A DNA stretch of 64,000 bases. It comes from Nevskia sp. GTDB taxonomy: Bacteria; Pseudomonadota; Gammaproteobacteria; Nevskiales; Nevskiaceae. The DNA is taken from assembly GCA_023229645.1 (NCBI GenBank), contig JALNYU010000004.1, positions 62,001 to 126,000 of the forward strand, given 5' to 3'. The stretch's first letter is position 1. The number at the start of each line of letters is the position of its first letter. A program made the position numbers and the translations under genes. The notes below the pieces were generated by a model. The model was not told the DNA's origin. It saw only the letters and a list, made by a program, of their open reading frames with translations, and did not search any database. Below are positions 33,127 through 41,307 of the stretch, in pieces.

Positions 33127-34521
33127 TTAGGCGCCGAGGCCACCCTGCGCGCTAAGCGTAATCACAGAACCATGTGCAGCATCGCCATCCACGCGCCGTT
33201 TGTGCGTGGTGGTGTCGATGCCATACCGACCGAGCAGCTTGTAGAAGTCGCTGCGGTTACGGCCCGCTAGGCGCGCCGCTTGGCTGACATTGCCGCTGGC
33301 GACATCAAGTAATTGCACGAGATACGCGCGAGTAAACTCGGCGCGGGCTTCGTCGAACGACTGCGGATTGCTCGGGGTTTCGCCCAAGCATCGGCGAACT
33401 AACGCGGCGCCAATCACGCGGCCGGGCGCGAGCGCAACGCTTTGCTCGACAACGTTTAGCAGTTGTCGAACGTTGCCCGGCCACGGCGCCGAAACCAGCA
33501 GATTTAAGGCTTCCGGCGAAAATACGTGGCGACTGCCGCCGCGCGCGGCAAGCTCGCATAAACGGTTGACGACGAGCAGCGGAATATCCTCGCGGCGCGC
33601 ATCCAGCGGCGGCAGCCGTAACCGAACCACGTTCAGACGATAAAACAGATCTTCGCGAAATGCGCCGGCTTGCATGCGTGCTTCGAGATCGCAGTGTGTG
33701 GCGGAGATCACGCGGACATCCACCGCCGTCGTCCGGGTTTCGCCCACCGGCCGAATCTCGCGCTCCTGCAGCACACGCAGCAATTTGGCTTGCAGCTCGG
33801 TTGGCATATCGCCGATTTCATCGAGGAAAATCGTGCCGCCGTCGGCGGCGCGAAACAGTCCTGGGTGATCGGCGTGAGCGCCGGTAAACGCGCCACGGCG
33901 GTGACCGAATAATTCTGATTCCAGCAATTCCGCTGGCACCGCCGTACAGTTGATGGCGATGAACGGCCGGCCGCTGCGTGTACTGGCGCGGTGGATCGCC
34001 CGCGCCAGCAGCTCTTTGCCGCTGCCACTCGCACCGGTGATCAGCACCGCAGCGTTGGTGCGCGCAACCCGGCTGGCATCGTCGAGCACCGCGTCCATCT
34101 GCGGACTACGCGTCACCAAGCCTTCGGCCCAATTACGCTGCACCGGTGGCGCATCGTGGCGATCAAGATGATCGTGCAAACATTCCAATAGGCGGTCGCG
34201 GTCAATCGGCTTGGTTAGAAAGTCCACCGCACCCGCCTGCATCGCCCGCACCGTTTCGGGTACGTCGCCGTGCGCCGATAGAATCACCACCGGCAAGCCG
34301 GGCTCACGCGCTTGAATGCGGTTCAGCAGTTCGATGCCATCAACATCTGGCATCCGCAAGTCGGCCAGCACCAGCCTCGGCCGGGCATCGCGTATCCGTT
34401 GCAGCGCGGAGTCGGCCGAATCCGCGACCACAACCTCGTAGCCCTCGGTTTCCAGGCGCAGCGTTAAAACCCGCAGTATTTTAGTGTCGTCATCGACGAG
34501 CAATATCGGTCGTGTACTCAT
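33127..34521 (-). CDS. glrR: sigma-54-dependent response regulator, GlrR/QseF-like
   Basis: 464-residue NtrC-class activator. Receiver domain residues ~5-120 with phosphoacceptor Asp54 (VLADLRMPDVDG); AAA+ domain with Walker A GASGSGKE, the sigma-54-contacting loop GAFTGA and Walker B GGTIFLDEIGDM; C-terminal Fis-type helix-turn-helix (NVSQAARLAGRNRSDFYKLL). Gene order histidine kinase - lipoprotein - regulator equals glrK-qseG-glrR of enterobacteria, which is the basis for the name. TGTC-N10-GACA sites, the GlrR motif, lie in front of the divergent alginate operon together with a sigma-54 promoter, making this the likely activator of that operon. Confidence 0.88.
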   Translation of the reverse strand: MSTRPILLVDDDTKILRVLTLRLETEGYEVVVADSADSALQRIRDARPRLVLADLRMPDVDGIELLNRIQAREPGLPVVILSAHGDVPETVRAMQAGAVDFLTKPIDRDRLLECLHDHLDRHDAPPVQRNWAEGLVTRSPQMDAVLDDASRVARTNAAVLITGASGSGKELLARAIHRASTRSGRPFIAINCTAVPAELLESELFGHRRGAFTGAHADHPGLFRAADGGTIFLDEIGDMPTELQAKLLRVLQEREIRPVGETRTTAVDVRVISATHCDLEARMQAGAFREDLFYRLNVVRLRLPPLDARREDIPLLVVNRLCELAARGGSRHVFSPEALNLLVSAPWPGNVRQLLNVVEQSVALAPGRVIGAALVRRCLGETPSNPQSFDEARAEFTRAYLVQLLDVASGNVSQAARLAGRNRSDFYKLLGRYGIDTTTHKRRVDGDAAHGSVITLSAQGGLGA

Positions 34522-34536
34522 AAGCGATCAGCGCTC

Positions 34537-35055
34537 CTATCGGCTAATGGAATGCTCGATTTCAATTAGTTTATCGACGCGGTCACGCAGCCGACTGGCC
34601 TCGCCGCGCGCGTCTTCTCTCATCTGCAATTCGGCAAGACCGAGGCGCGCCAAGTCGGCGATATCATCGCGCGGCTTACGCATGAGCAAGGCCACAAAGC
34701 GCTTGCGCGCGTTGTTAGGGTCGTAGCCGCTATGGTCAGGCAAGCTCTGCAGCAAGGCGGCGCGCAGTTCGTCGTCTTCGCCGCCGTCACTATCGCGGTT
34801 GGCCCGCCATAGCGCTTCTCGACGTTCTGTTCGCGCCTTCAACGCACGAATAAAGAACGCGATGTTTTCGGCATAAGCGTGCTCATTCGCTACCGCGAGC
34901 GGCGTTGTGATCACCGGTTCTGCCAGGATTGCAGTCGGACAAGTGGCCGTCGGCGCCGCGTCCTGCGACAGTGTACCGACGGTGCAACCGGCCAGCAGCG
35001 TGCTAAACATGAGGATAGGGCCAGCGCAGACGAAACCGCGCGCCAGGGTAGGCAT
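34537..35055 (-). CDS. qseG: QseG-like outer-membrane lipoprotein of the GlrKR system
   Basis: 172-residue lipoprotein encoded between the kinase and regulator genes. The ATG at 35055 gives a short lipoprotein signal, MPTLARGFVCAGPILMFSTL followed by lipobox LAGC; the gene then overlaps the 3' end of the kinase gene by 53 bp. A longer frame to 35172 would bury the signal. The mature part is helical and charged (HAYAENIAFFIRALKARTER, RLRDRVDKLIEIEHSIS), with no enzyme motif. In E. coli QseG interacts with the kinase and modulates it; the same is inferred here from position and topology. Confidence 0.75.
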   Translation of the reverse strand: MPTLARGFVCAGPILMFSTLLAGCTVGTLSQDAAPTATCPTAILAEPVITTPLAVANEHAYAENIAFFIRALKARTERREALWRANRDSDGGEDDELRAALLQSLPDHSGYDPNNARKRFVALLMRKPRDDIADLARLGLAELQMREDARGEASRLRDRVDKLIEIEHSISR

Positions 35056-36427
35056 CTTCAACCGAAACCGAGCCGCTATGGGCCAGCAACGTTTCATCAA
35101 CAATGGAGAGGCCGATACCCGTACCGCGTATGCCCTGCTCCTCGACTTCCAGGCCACGGACAAAAGGTTCAAAGATCACCTCCTTATCTGCATCCGGTAC
35201 CCCGCGACCGTAGTCGCGTACCGATAAATCAAATTGGCCATCGTTGGCGACAACGCAGACTTCTATCGTGCTTCCTGGCGGTGAATGTTTGATCGCATTC
35301 GTGATCAGATTATCCACCGCCACCCGTATCTGGGCGCGTAAGGCGAAGACGCGCGGCTCCCGAATATTGATATCCACCGTCAAGGCGCGTTTGCTCAATC
35401 GCAAACGATGCACCGACAACACCTCACTGAGCAGCGCATCAGCCTCGAACCAACTGCGCTGCGACTCCTGGCGGCCGGCACGCCACTCCGAGTACGCCAG
35501 TAAATTGTCTATCAAACTTTCCAATTCAGCCGTCGACTCCGACAAAATGCTAGCGACCTCGCCTTGACGTTCAGTCAGTTCCCCCAGTGCGCCTTCGCTA
35601 AGCAGTTCGGTGCCTTCACGCAGACATGCCAATGGGGTCTTCAATTCATGTGATACCTGTCGTAAAAAACGTTCTTTATCGGCCTCCAATTGCCCCAACC
35701 GACGTCGTAACCATTCGATCTGCTGGCTGAGGCGGTGCATCTCGTGGGGAAATCTGATGGTCGGCACTGGCTTGTAACGGCTACGGCCGAGCGCCGAAAT
35801 AGCCCGAAACATTTGCTTCACCGGCCGCGTCACCGCCACCGAAAAACCCCAAGCCAGCATGCCACCCAGCGGAATCAACGTCAGTGCGCAAGCGAACATC
35901 TGCCGACGTGCGCGCTGGGCTTCGGCACGCACGTGTTCAAACTCGCTTTCCAGTTGCAGGCGACCATTTCCGATCAAGACATCCGCGCGCTGTTGTAACG
36001 TGTGCAGACCGTCGATCGCAGCGCTGGTGGCTGCAAAATCCGCGATATGCCAGTTGGCGTTGGCCACCGCGAACCGGGCGCTGATGTCGGCGGCGACGAA
36101 TGCCGTTGCCGCCGTTGGCAGCTGAGCGTTGAGGCGGCGTACGGTTATCGCCGTATCGCGCCAGCGGCGCTCGGTAAGGTCCTGCAGGCGATCATCACGC
36201 AGCAGCGCATATTGGCGGCTGCTACGTTCGAGATTAGACAAGTCATCGCGCAGTTGCATGCCAAGCTGGGTCGTGGCCATGCCGTGATCAAGCAAGACTT
36301 CGGTCATGCGGGTCAGGCGGTCAAGGACGACGCTGGCGTATAGCAGACCGCCGAGCAACGGCGCAGCAGCGAGCAAGCAGCCCGCTGCCATTAACCCCGT
36401 TATCGTTCTGGGCCCTCTAATTCGCAT
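35003..36427 (-). CDS. glrK: sensor histidine kinase, GlrK/QseE-like
   Basis: 474-residue membrane sensor kinase. One helix at ~10-32, a helical periplasmic sensor region, a second helix at ~178-198, a HAMP linker, the H-box with His260 (QVSHELKTPLACLREGTELL), and an ATPase domain with DNLITNAIKHSPPG (N box), VRDYGRGVPD (G1) and GTGIGLSIV (G2). Domain order and neighbour genes match GlrK (QseE). It presumably senses an envelope cue and phosphorylates the adjacent GlrR-like regulator. First gene of the minus-strand group; its upstream region is shared with the alginate operon. Confidence 0.87.
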   Translation of the reverse strand: MRIRGPRTITGLMAAGCLLAAAPLLGGLLYASVVLDRLTRMTEVLLDHGMATTQLGMQLRDDLSNLERSSRQYALLRDDRLQDLTERRWRDTAITVRRLNAQLPTAATAFVAADISARFAVANANWHIADFAATSAAIDGLHTLQQRADVLIGNGRLQLESEFEHVRAEAQRARRQMFACALTLIPLGGMLAWGFSVAVTRPVKQMFRAISALGRSRYKPVPTIRFPHEMHRLSQQIEWLRRRLGQLEADKERFLRQVSHELKTPLACLREGTELLSEGALGELTERQGEVASILSESTAELESLIDNLLAYSEWRAGRQESQRSWFEADALLSEVLSVHRLRLSKRALTVDINIREPRVFALRAQIRVAVDNLITNAIKHSPPGSTIEVCVVANDGQFDLSVRDYGRGVPDADKEVIFEPFVRGLEVEEQGIRGTGIGLSIVDETLLAHSGSVSVEDAYPGARFRLRWPYPHV

Positions 36428-36538
36428 CGCGTTTCACCTACTGCACGCTTAAACGCCGTTGCTTAGCCCTTGTAAGTCAGTACTCCTGTTGTATCCGACC
36501 CCGCGACCCGGCAATTGGTTTCGACGCTATCAAGTCGT

Positions 36539-36556
36539 TGTCGCAATTAGCCGACA
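36539..36556. promoter_or_regulatory. GlrR-type activator site 1 (TGTC-N10-GACA)
   Basis: TGTCGCAATTAGCCGACA is a perfect match to the TGTC-N10-GACA motif bound by GlrR in enterobacteria. It lies about 270 bp upstream of the -12 element of the alginate sigma-54 promoter, a normal distance for an enhancer-like site. Confidence 0.78.
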
Positions 36557-36565
36557 CGATGTTGC

Positions 36566-36583
36566 TGTCGGCGTTAGTCGACG
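36566..36583. promoter_or_regulatory. GlrR-type activator site 2 (TGTC-N10-GACG)
   Basis: TGTCGGCGTTAGTCGACG matches the motif with one mismatch in the last base. It starts 27 bp after site 1, and the first half is perfect, so it may act as a weaker cooperative site. Confidence 0.6.
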
Positions 36584-36622
36584 CCAGTTCCAACGATGCC
36601 GCAGCCGCGTACGCCGCGCACC

Positions 36623-36640
36623 TGTCTCCAAATTGCGACA
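36623..36640. promoter_or_regulatory. GlrR-type activator site 3 (TGTC-N10-GACA)
   Basis: TGTCTCCAAATTGCGACA is a second perfect TGTC-N10-GACA match, about 185 bp upstream of the -12 element. Two perfect sites and one near-perfect site within 102 bp are unlikely by chance. Confidence 0.78.
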
Positions 36641-36794
36641 GCCTGAAAGCCAGCAGCGACGGCGTCTTTTAGATGACGCGACCGTCAACCTGTCGCTGTT
36701 CGGGAACGGTTTCTGCGCAAATTTTTGTGCCAGCCTGCTTGAAAATCCCGAAATTTTTTCTCAAGTCGTTGACCTAAAAAGATATATATCTTGA

Positions 36795-36810
36795 TGGCAC
36801 AAGCGTTGCC
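36795..36810 (+). promoter_or_regulatory. sigma-54 (-24/-12) promoter of the alginate operon
   Basis: TGGCACAAGCGTTGCC has the -24 element TGGCAC (36795-36800) and the -12 element TTGC (36806-36809) with exactly the required GG-to-GC spacing of the consensus TGGCAC-N5-TTGC. Transcription would start near 36821, giving a ~70-nt leader before the algA start at 36890. NtrC-class activator sites are found upstream and such an activator is encoded divergently. Confidence 0.85.
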
Positions 36811-36889
36811 CCTACCTGACTGCGGCGCCGGAAACGACACCGCGCTACCCGCTGCCTCCGCAGCCCCGATCACGCAGTCAGGAGAGCGA

Positions 36890-38392
36890 ATGTTTATGGA
36901 TACCGCGCCGTCATCGATGCCGACCGCATTTCATCCCCCGCTAATCGTCCCGGTGCTGTTGGCGGGCGGCTCCGGCACACGGCTTTGGCCATTGTCGCGC
37001 GAGCAACACCCCAAGCAGTTTCTACCGCTACTCGGCGATAACAGTCTGTTTCAAGACACCGCGCTGCGTGCAATGGCGATTGACGGCGCCAGCAAGCCAA
37101 TTGTTATCGGCTCCGATAACCACCGCTTTCTGATTGAAGAGCAGCTCAGTGCCGTCGGCATACGTGGCGCGACCGTGATACTGGAACCTGAAGGCCGGAA
37201 CACAGCGCCAGCCGGGGCAGCGGTTGCGCATCACATCGCCGACGAATACGGCCCGGATGCCTTGGTATTCCTGATGGCTGCCGATCACGCCATTTCCGAT
37301 CAGGCGGCATTTTTACGCGCGGTACAAGCCGCCTCGGCAACGGCGGCACAAGGCTATATCGCGACTTTTGGTATTGCGCCAACGCGAGCCGAAACCGGCT
37401 ACGGCTGGCTGCGCGCCGGCGCCCGCCTCGGCGTTACCGGCGCGTTTGAAGTTGATGCTTTTATTGAAAAGCCGGATGCCAAAACGGCCGCTCAGCTATT
37501 GGAAGCCAGCGGCCATTACTGGAACGGCGGCATGTTTCTATTCCGCTCAGGTCATTTTCTCGCCGAGCTGCGCCGGCTCGAACCCGATATTTATTTGCAT
37601 GCTCAAGAAGCCTTGCAGCGCGGTCACCGCGACAGCTTCGGCATCACTTTGGATGCGCGTGCGTTTCGCGCCTGCCGCAATGAGTCGATCGACTACGCGG
37701 TGATGGAAAAGACCGATCGCATCGCGCTGGTACCGCTCTCCGCGGGATGGGACGACGTCGGCTCCTGGAGTTATCTCGACCGCTTGCCTGCAAGCGACGA
37801 CGCCGAAAACCACGTTCGCGGCGATGTTGTACTCGAAGACGCGCACGGCAATTTGGTCTACGCCAACAGCCGCCTTGTGACGCTGCTCGGCGTCGAAGAC
37901 CACATCGTCGTCGAAACTGATGACGCGATATTGATCGCGCCGAAAACTCGGGCGCAGGAAGTGAAGACCGTCGTTCAGCGTCTGCGCCGTTCCCAGCGTA
38001 GCGAAACCATTTCCCATCGGCGTGTCTACCGCCCTTGGGGACATTACGAAACGGTCGCGCTCGGCGAGCGCTTCCAAGTCAAGCGCATCTCGGTGAAACC
38101 CGGCCATAAACTCAGCCTGCAAATGCATTTCCACCGCTCTGAGCATTGGGTGGTGGTGCGCGGCACCGCACGCGTCACTTGCGGCGAGCGCACGTTTGTC
38201 ATCAGCGAAGACCAATCAACGTACATCCCATTGGGCAATACACACCGCCTGGAAAACCCCGGGAAAGTGCCATTGGAGTTGATCGAAGTGCAAACCGGCG
38301 TCTACCTCGGCGAGGACGACATCGTTCGTATGAGCGACGCCTACGGCCGCACCGAAACGGCGACGGCCCCCGCGTCTACCGCCAGCGAATAA
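36890..38392 (+). CDS. algA: bifunctional phosphomannose isomerase/GDP-mannose pyrophosphorylase (AlgA)
   Basis: Makes mannose 6-phosphate from fructose 6-phosphate and GDP-mannose from mannose 1-phosphate and GTP, the sugar-nucleotide supply for alginate. 500 residues, type II bifunctional enzyme. N-terminal nucleotidyltransferase with VLLAGGSGTRLWPLSREQHP and KQFLPLLGD; middle FIEKPD; C-terminal cupin isomerase domain with YRPWGHYETVALGERFQVKR and metal ligands in LQMHFHRSEHW. The start at 36890 has AGGAG 5 nt upstream; a longer frame runs through the sigma-54 promoter and is rejected. First gene of the operon here, whereas in Pseudomonas algA is last. Confidence 0.95.
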   Translation: MFMDTAPSSMPTAFHPPLIVPVLLAGGSGTRLWPLSREQHPKQFLPLLGDNSLFQDTALRAMAIDGASKPIVIGSDNHRFLIEEQLSAVGIRGATVILEPEGRNTAPAGAAVAHHIADEYGPDALVFLMAADHAISDQAAFLRAVQAASATAAQGYIATFGIAPTRAETGYGWLRAGARLGVTGAFEVDAFIEKPDAKTAAQLLEASGHYWNGGMFLFRSGHFLAELRRLEPDIYLHAQEALQRGHRDSFGITLDARAFRACRNESIDYAVMEKTDRIALVPLSAGWDDVGSWSYLDRLPASDDAENHVRGDVVLEDAHGNLVYANSRLVTLLGVEDHIVVETDDAILIAPKTRAQEVKTVVQRLRRSQRSETISHRRVYRPWGHYETVALGERFQVKRISVKPGHKLSLQMHFHRSEHWVVVRGTARVTCGERTFVISEDQSTYIPLGNTHRLENPGKVPLELIEVQTGVYLGEDDIVRMSDAYGRTETATAPASTASE

Positions 38393-38470
38393 GCGTTAAG
38401 CAGCCAATTCCCCGGCTGCAACATCCCCAGCCTACATCCCAACTCCGCACATCACTCAGGACACCTCAAC

Positions 38471-39781
38471 ATGCACGTCAGCATTTTCGGAATGGGTTAC
38501 GTCGGCGCAGTCTGTGCCGCCTGCCTAGCAGATCGTGGCCATCAAGTCATCGGCGTGGACATCTCGCAGTTCAAAGTGGACTTAATCAACCAAGGTCGTT
38601 CGCCAATCGTCGAGCCCGGCCTCGAAGCCTTATTGACCAAAGGTGTTGCCTCCGGTCTATTGCGGGCCACCCGCGATACCGTGGATGCAATCATCAACTC
38701 GCAGCTGACGATGATCTGCGTCGGTACGCCGAGCAAGAAAAGTGGCGATCTTGATCTCAGTTACATCGAAGCGGTCGCCCGTGAAATCGGCGCGGTGATC
38801 CGGCACAAGCGTGATCGCCACACGGTTGTGGTGCGCTCAACGGTGTTGCCCGGCACCGTCCACAACATCGTGGTGCCGATTCTCGAAGCAGAATCGGGCA
38901 AGCGCGCGGGCATCGACTTTGGTGTCGCGGTGAACCCGGAATTTCTCCGTGAAAGCACCGCCATTCGCGACTACAACGCGCCGCCGATGACCGTCATCGG
39001 CGAATGGGATAGCCGTTCCGGCGATTTGCTGGCGCTGCTCTACGCAGAATTAGATGCGCCGATTATTCGTAAACCAATCGAAGTCGCCGAGATGGTCAAG
39101 TATTCCTGCAATGTTTGGCACGCAACGAAAGTGGCGTTCGCCAACGAGATCGGCAACATCGCAAAGGCGGTCGGCGTTGATGGCCGGCAAGTCATGGAAG
39201 TGGTTTGCGAAGACACCACGCTGAATCTCTCGAACTACTACATGCGTCCAGGCTTTGCGTTTGGTGGCTCGTGCTTGCCGAAAGATGTGCGCGCCCTCAC
39301 CTATCGCGCACTGCAACTCGACGCGCCTATTCCGCTGATCAGCTCGCTGATGCGCAGCAATCAAGCGCAAGTCCGCAAGGCTTTCGATCTGGTGGAGTCG
39401 TTCGGCGAGCGCCGCATCGGCATGCTCGGCCTGAGCTTCAAATCCAAAACCGATGACCTACGCGAAAGCCCGTTGGTGGAACTGGCCGAGATGCTGATCG
39501 GCAAAGGCTACGACTTAAGCATCTTCGATCAGAACATTCAGTACGCCCGCGTCCACGGCGCCAATCGCGACTACATCAACGTTAAGATTCCACATATCTC
39601 ATCGTTGCTGAAAACCGACATCGAAGAAGTGATCGATTGCTCCGACGTTCTCGTACTCGGTCTGCGCGATCGCAGTTTCGAAAAGGCCATCAATGGCGGT
39701 CGCCACGGTCGTAAAGTCGTCGATCTCGTCGGCTATATGCCGCATGTGTCGACCGAGGAAATGCAGGGTATTTGCTGGTAG
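38471..39781 (+). CDS. algD: GDP-mannose 6-dehydrogenase (AlgD)
   Basis: Oxidises GDP-mannose to GDP-mannuronic acid with two NAD+, the committed step of alginate synthesis. 436 residues, the same length as Pseudomonas AlgD. NAD-binding motif FGMGYVGAV at residues 6-14; catalytic Cys268 in GFAFGGSCLPKDVRAL; C-terminal GLSFKSKTDDLRESPLVELA. It lies 78 bp after algA and 8 bp before alg8. Confidence 0.97.
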   Translation: MHVSIFGMGYVGAVCAACLADRGHQVIGVDISQFKVDLINQGRSPIVEPGLEALLTKGVASGLLRATRDTVDAIINSQLTMICVGTPSKKSGDLDLSYIEAVAREIGAVIRHKRDRHTVVVRSTVLPGTVHNIVVPILEAESGKRAGIDFGVAVNPEFLRESTAIRDYNAPPMTVIGEWDSRSGDLLALLYAELDAPIIRKPIEVAEMVKYSCNVWHATKVAFANEIGNIAKAVGVDGRQVMEVVCEDTTLNLSNYYMRPGFAFGGSCLPKDVRALTYRALQLDAPIPLISSLMRSNQAQVRKAFDLVESFGERRIGMLGLSFKSKTDDLRESPLVELAEMLIGKGYDLSIFDQNIQYARVHGANRDYINVKIPHISSLLKTDIEEVIDCSDVLVLGLRDRSFEKAINGGRHGRKVVDLVGYMPHVSTEEMQGICW

Positions 39782-39789
39782 CGGCGGCG

Positions 39790-41307
39790 ATGGCGCCGGC
39801 ATTTTTAACTCAACCTCAACGCGCCGGCAGCAGCACTGCGCTCGCCGATGCGGGCGGCTGGTTGCTGTACATCGCAGCGCTGATCGGCATCGCCTTATTG
39901 CTGCCGCATCAGGCTTTTGAGCCTGGTGCGCGCAGCTATGTGTTCGCAATCGGCACACTGGGCATTTGGCGCTATTCATTGCGCGGGATTCATTTTGTTC
40001 GCGGCATGATTTTCCTGCGCCGGAACTTCCCGCGTTTGCGCCGAGCAGTTACCGCGCTTGGCGCTGAGGCGGATCCCTCACAAGTCTATTTTCTAGTCAC
40101 GAGCTTTCGTATCGACGCCGCAACCACGGCGCGCGTTTACCGCGCCACAATTGAAGAAGCAATCGCCTGCGGCTGGCCGGCGGTGGTAGTGGCATCCATT
40201 GTCGAGATGGCCGATCAACGGCTGATTCTCAGCCTTTGGGCGCAGCTCGCGCCACCCGCGTGGGTGCGCTTAAAAATCGTCCGCATTCCCGGTACTGGCA
40301 AGCGCGACGGCTTAGCTCAAGGTTTTCGTGCAATTTCGCGTGATCTACCCCGCCCCGACGCCGTGGTCGCGGTCATCGATGGCGATACCGTACTCGAACC
40401 CGGAGTAATCAAAAAAACAGCGCCGTTCTTCGCCCTGCTACCGACAGTTGGCGCCTTGACGACGAACGAGTTCTGCGAAGTACACGGCAGCTACACGATG
40501 CGCGAGTGGCACCGGCTGCGCTTTGCCCAGCGGCACATGAGTATGTGTTCGATGGCGCTAACTCGACGGGTACTGACCTTAACCGGCCGCATGTCGCTAT
40601 TTCGCGCCACGATCGTGACCGACCCCCGCTTCATCGCCGATGTCGAACACGATGCAATCGACCACTGGCGTCTCGGTCGCTTCAAATTCCTGACCGGAGA
40701 CGACAAATCCAGCTGGTTCAGCCTTGTACGCCTTGGCTGGGATACCTGGTACGTGCCGGACGCGGCCATCAGCACGGTTGAGCATCCGCCCGATCCGCGT
40801 TTTATGGCCGCAAGCCGTGCACTGATGTTCCGGTGGTATGGCAATTCGCTACGGCAGAACGCGCGTGCGATGAAACTCGGCCCGCGGCGGCTCGGTTGGT
40901 TCACTTACTACGTGCTGTTCGATCAGAGAATTCTAATGTGGACCGGTGTTCTCGGCCTAGCCCTCGCGGTTGCCGCAAGTCTCCAATTCGGCATTGCTCA
41001 TTTACTCGGCTTTATGCTCTGGATTAGCCTCACGCGCTTGGCAATGACATTTCTGCTTCGGCTCTCCGGCCACCCGATCGGGCCCGCTTTTCCATTACTG
41101 CTGTACTACAACCAGGTGATTGGCTCGATTATGAAAATATTTGTCTATTACCGACTCGACCAACAATCTTGGACACGGCAAAAAACCAAGCTTGACCGCG
41201 GTCTGGATCGATTCCAATTGCGCTTCAACCGTTGGTCGTCCCAAGCCATGACATTCTCTGCCGTCAGTCTGTTTGCTGCGCTCGTGATGTTTCTGGTGAC
41301 GACATGA
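39790..41307 (+). CDS. alg8: alginate polymerase glycosyltransferase (Alg8)
   Basis: Inner-membrane GT2-family glycosyltransferase that polymerises mannuronate from GDP-mannuronate, 505 residues from the ATG at 39790 (an in-frame TTG at 39772, inside algD, is the alternative). Two N-terminal helices, a cytosolic GT-A domain with the VIDGDTVLEPG nucleotide-sugar motif, FIADVEHDAIDHWRLGRF and a QQSW motif, and further C-terminal helices. It overlaps alg44 by 4 bp (ATGA). Alg44 with c-di-GMP is the activator of this enzyme in Pseudomonas. Confidence 0.93.
   Translation: MAPAFLTQPQRAGSSTALADAGGWLLYIAALIGIALLLPHQAFEPGARSYVFAIGTLGIWRYSLRGIHFVRGMIFLRRNFPRLRRAVTALGAEADPSQVYFLVTSFRIDAATTARVYRATIEEAIACGWPAVVVASIVEMADQRLILSLWAQLAPPAWVRLKIVRIPGTGKRDGLAQGFRAISRDLPRPDAVVAVIDGDTVLEPGVIKKTAPFFALLPTVGALTTNEFCEVHGSYTMREWHRLRFAQRHMSMCSMALTRRVLTLTGRMSLFRATIVTDPRFIADVEHDAIDHWRLGRFKFLTGDDKSSWFSLVRLGWDTWYVPDAAISTVEHPPDPRFMAASRALMFRWYGNSLRQNARAMKLGPRRLGWFTYYVLFDQRILMWTGVLGLALAVAASLQFGIAHLLGFMLWISLTRLAMTFLLRLSGHPIGPAFPLLLYYNQVIGSIMKIFVYYRLDQQSWTRQKTKLDRGLDRFQLRFNRWSSQAMTFSAVSLFAALVMFLVTT

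Larger units (their letters stand above)
36428..36889. other. divergent control region between glrK and the alginate operon
   Basis: 462 bp with no credible gene. It contains three TGTC-N10-GAC[A/G] sites, a sigma-54 promoter and the algA ribosome site AGGAG (36880-36884), all listed separately. An open frame crossing it (36459-36794) shows no family traits and runs through the binding sites. The promoter-proximal part (36715-36790) is AT-rich (AAATTTTTGTG, AAATTTTTTCTC, GATATATATC), as expected for a bendable region between enhancer and promoter. Confidence 0.75.

Noticed and set aside
36691..36708. Possible fourth GlrR-type site TGTC-N10-AACG
   Set aside because: Only the first half matches; too weak beside the three better sites.
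36719..36734. Minus-strand TGGCAC...TTTGC, looking like a second sigma-54 promoter toward glrK
   Set aside because: The GG-to-GC spacing is one base too long (TGGCAC-N6-TTGC); sigma-54 promoters tolerate this poorly, so it was not called.
36459..36794. 111-codon plus-strand open frame before algA
   Set aside because: No family similarity, no ribosome site, and it runs through the activator sites between divergent operons.
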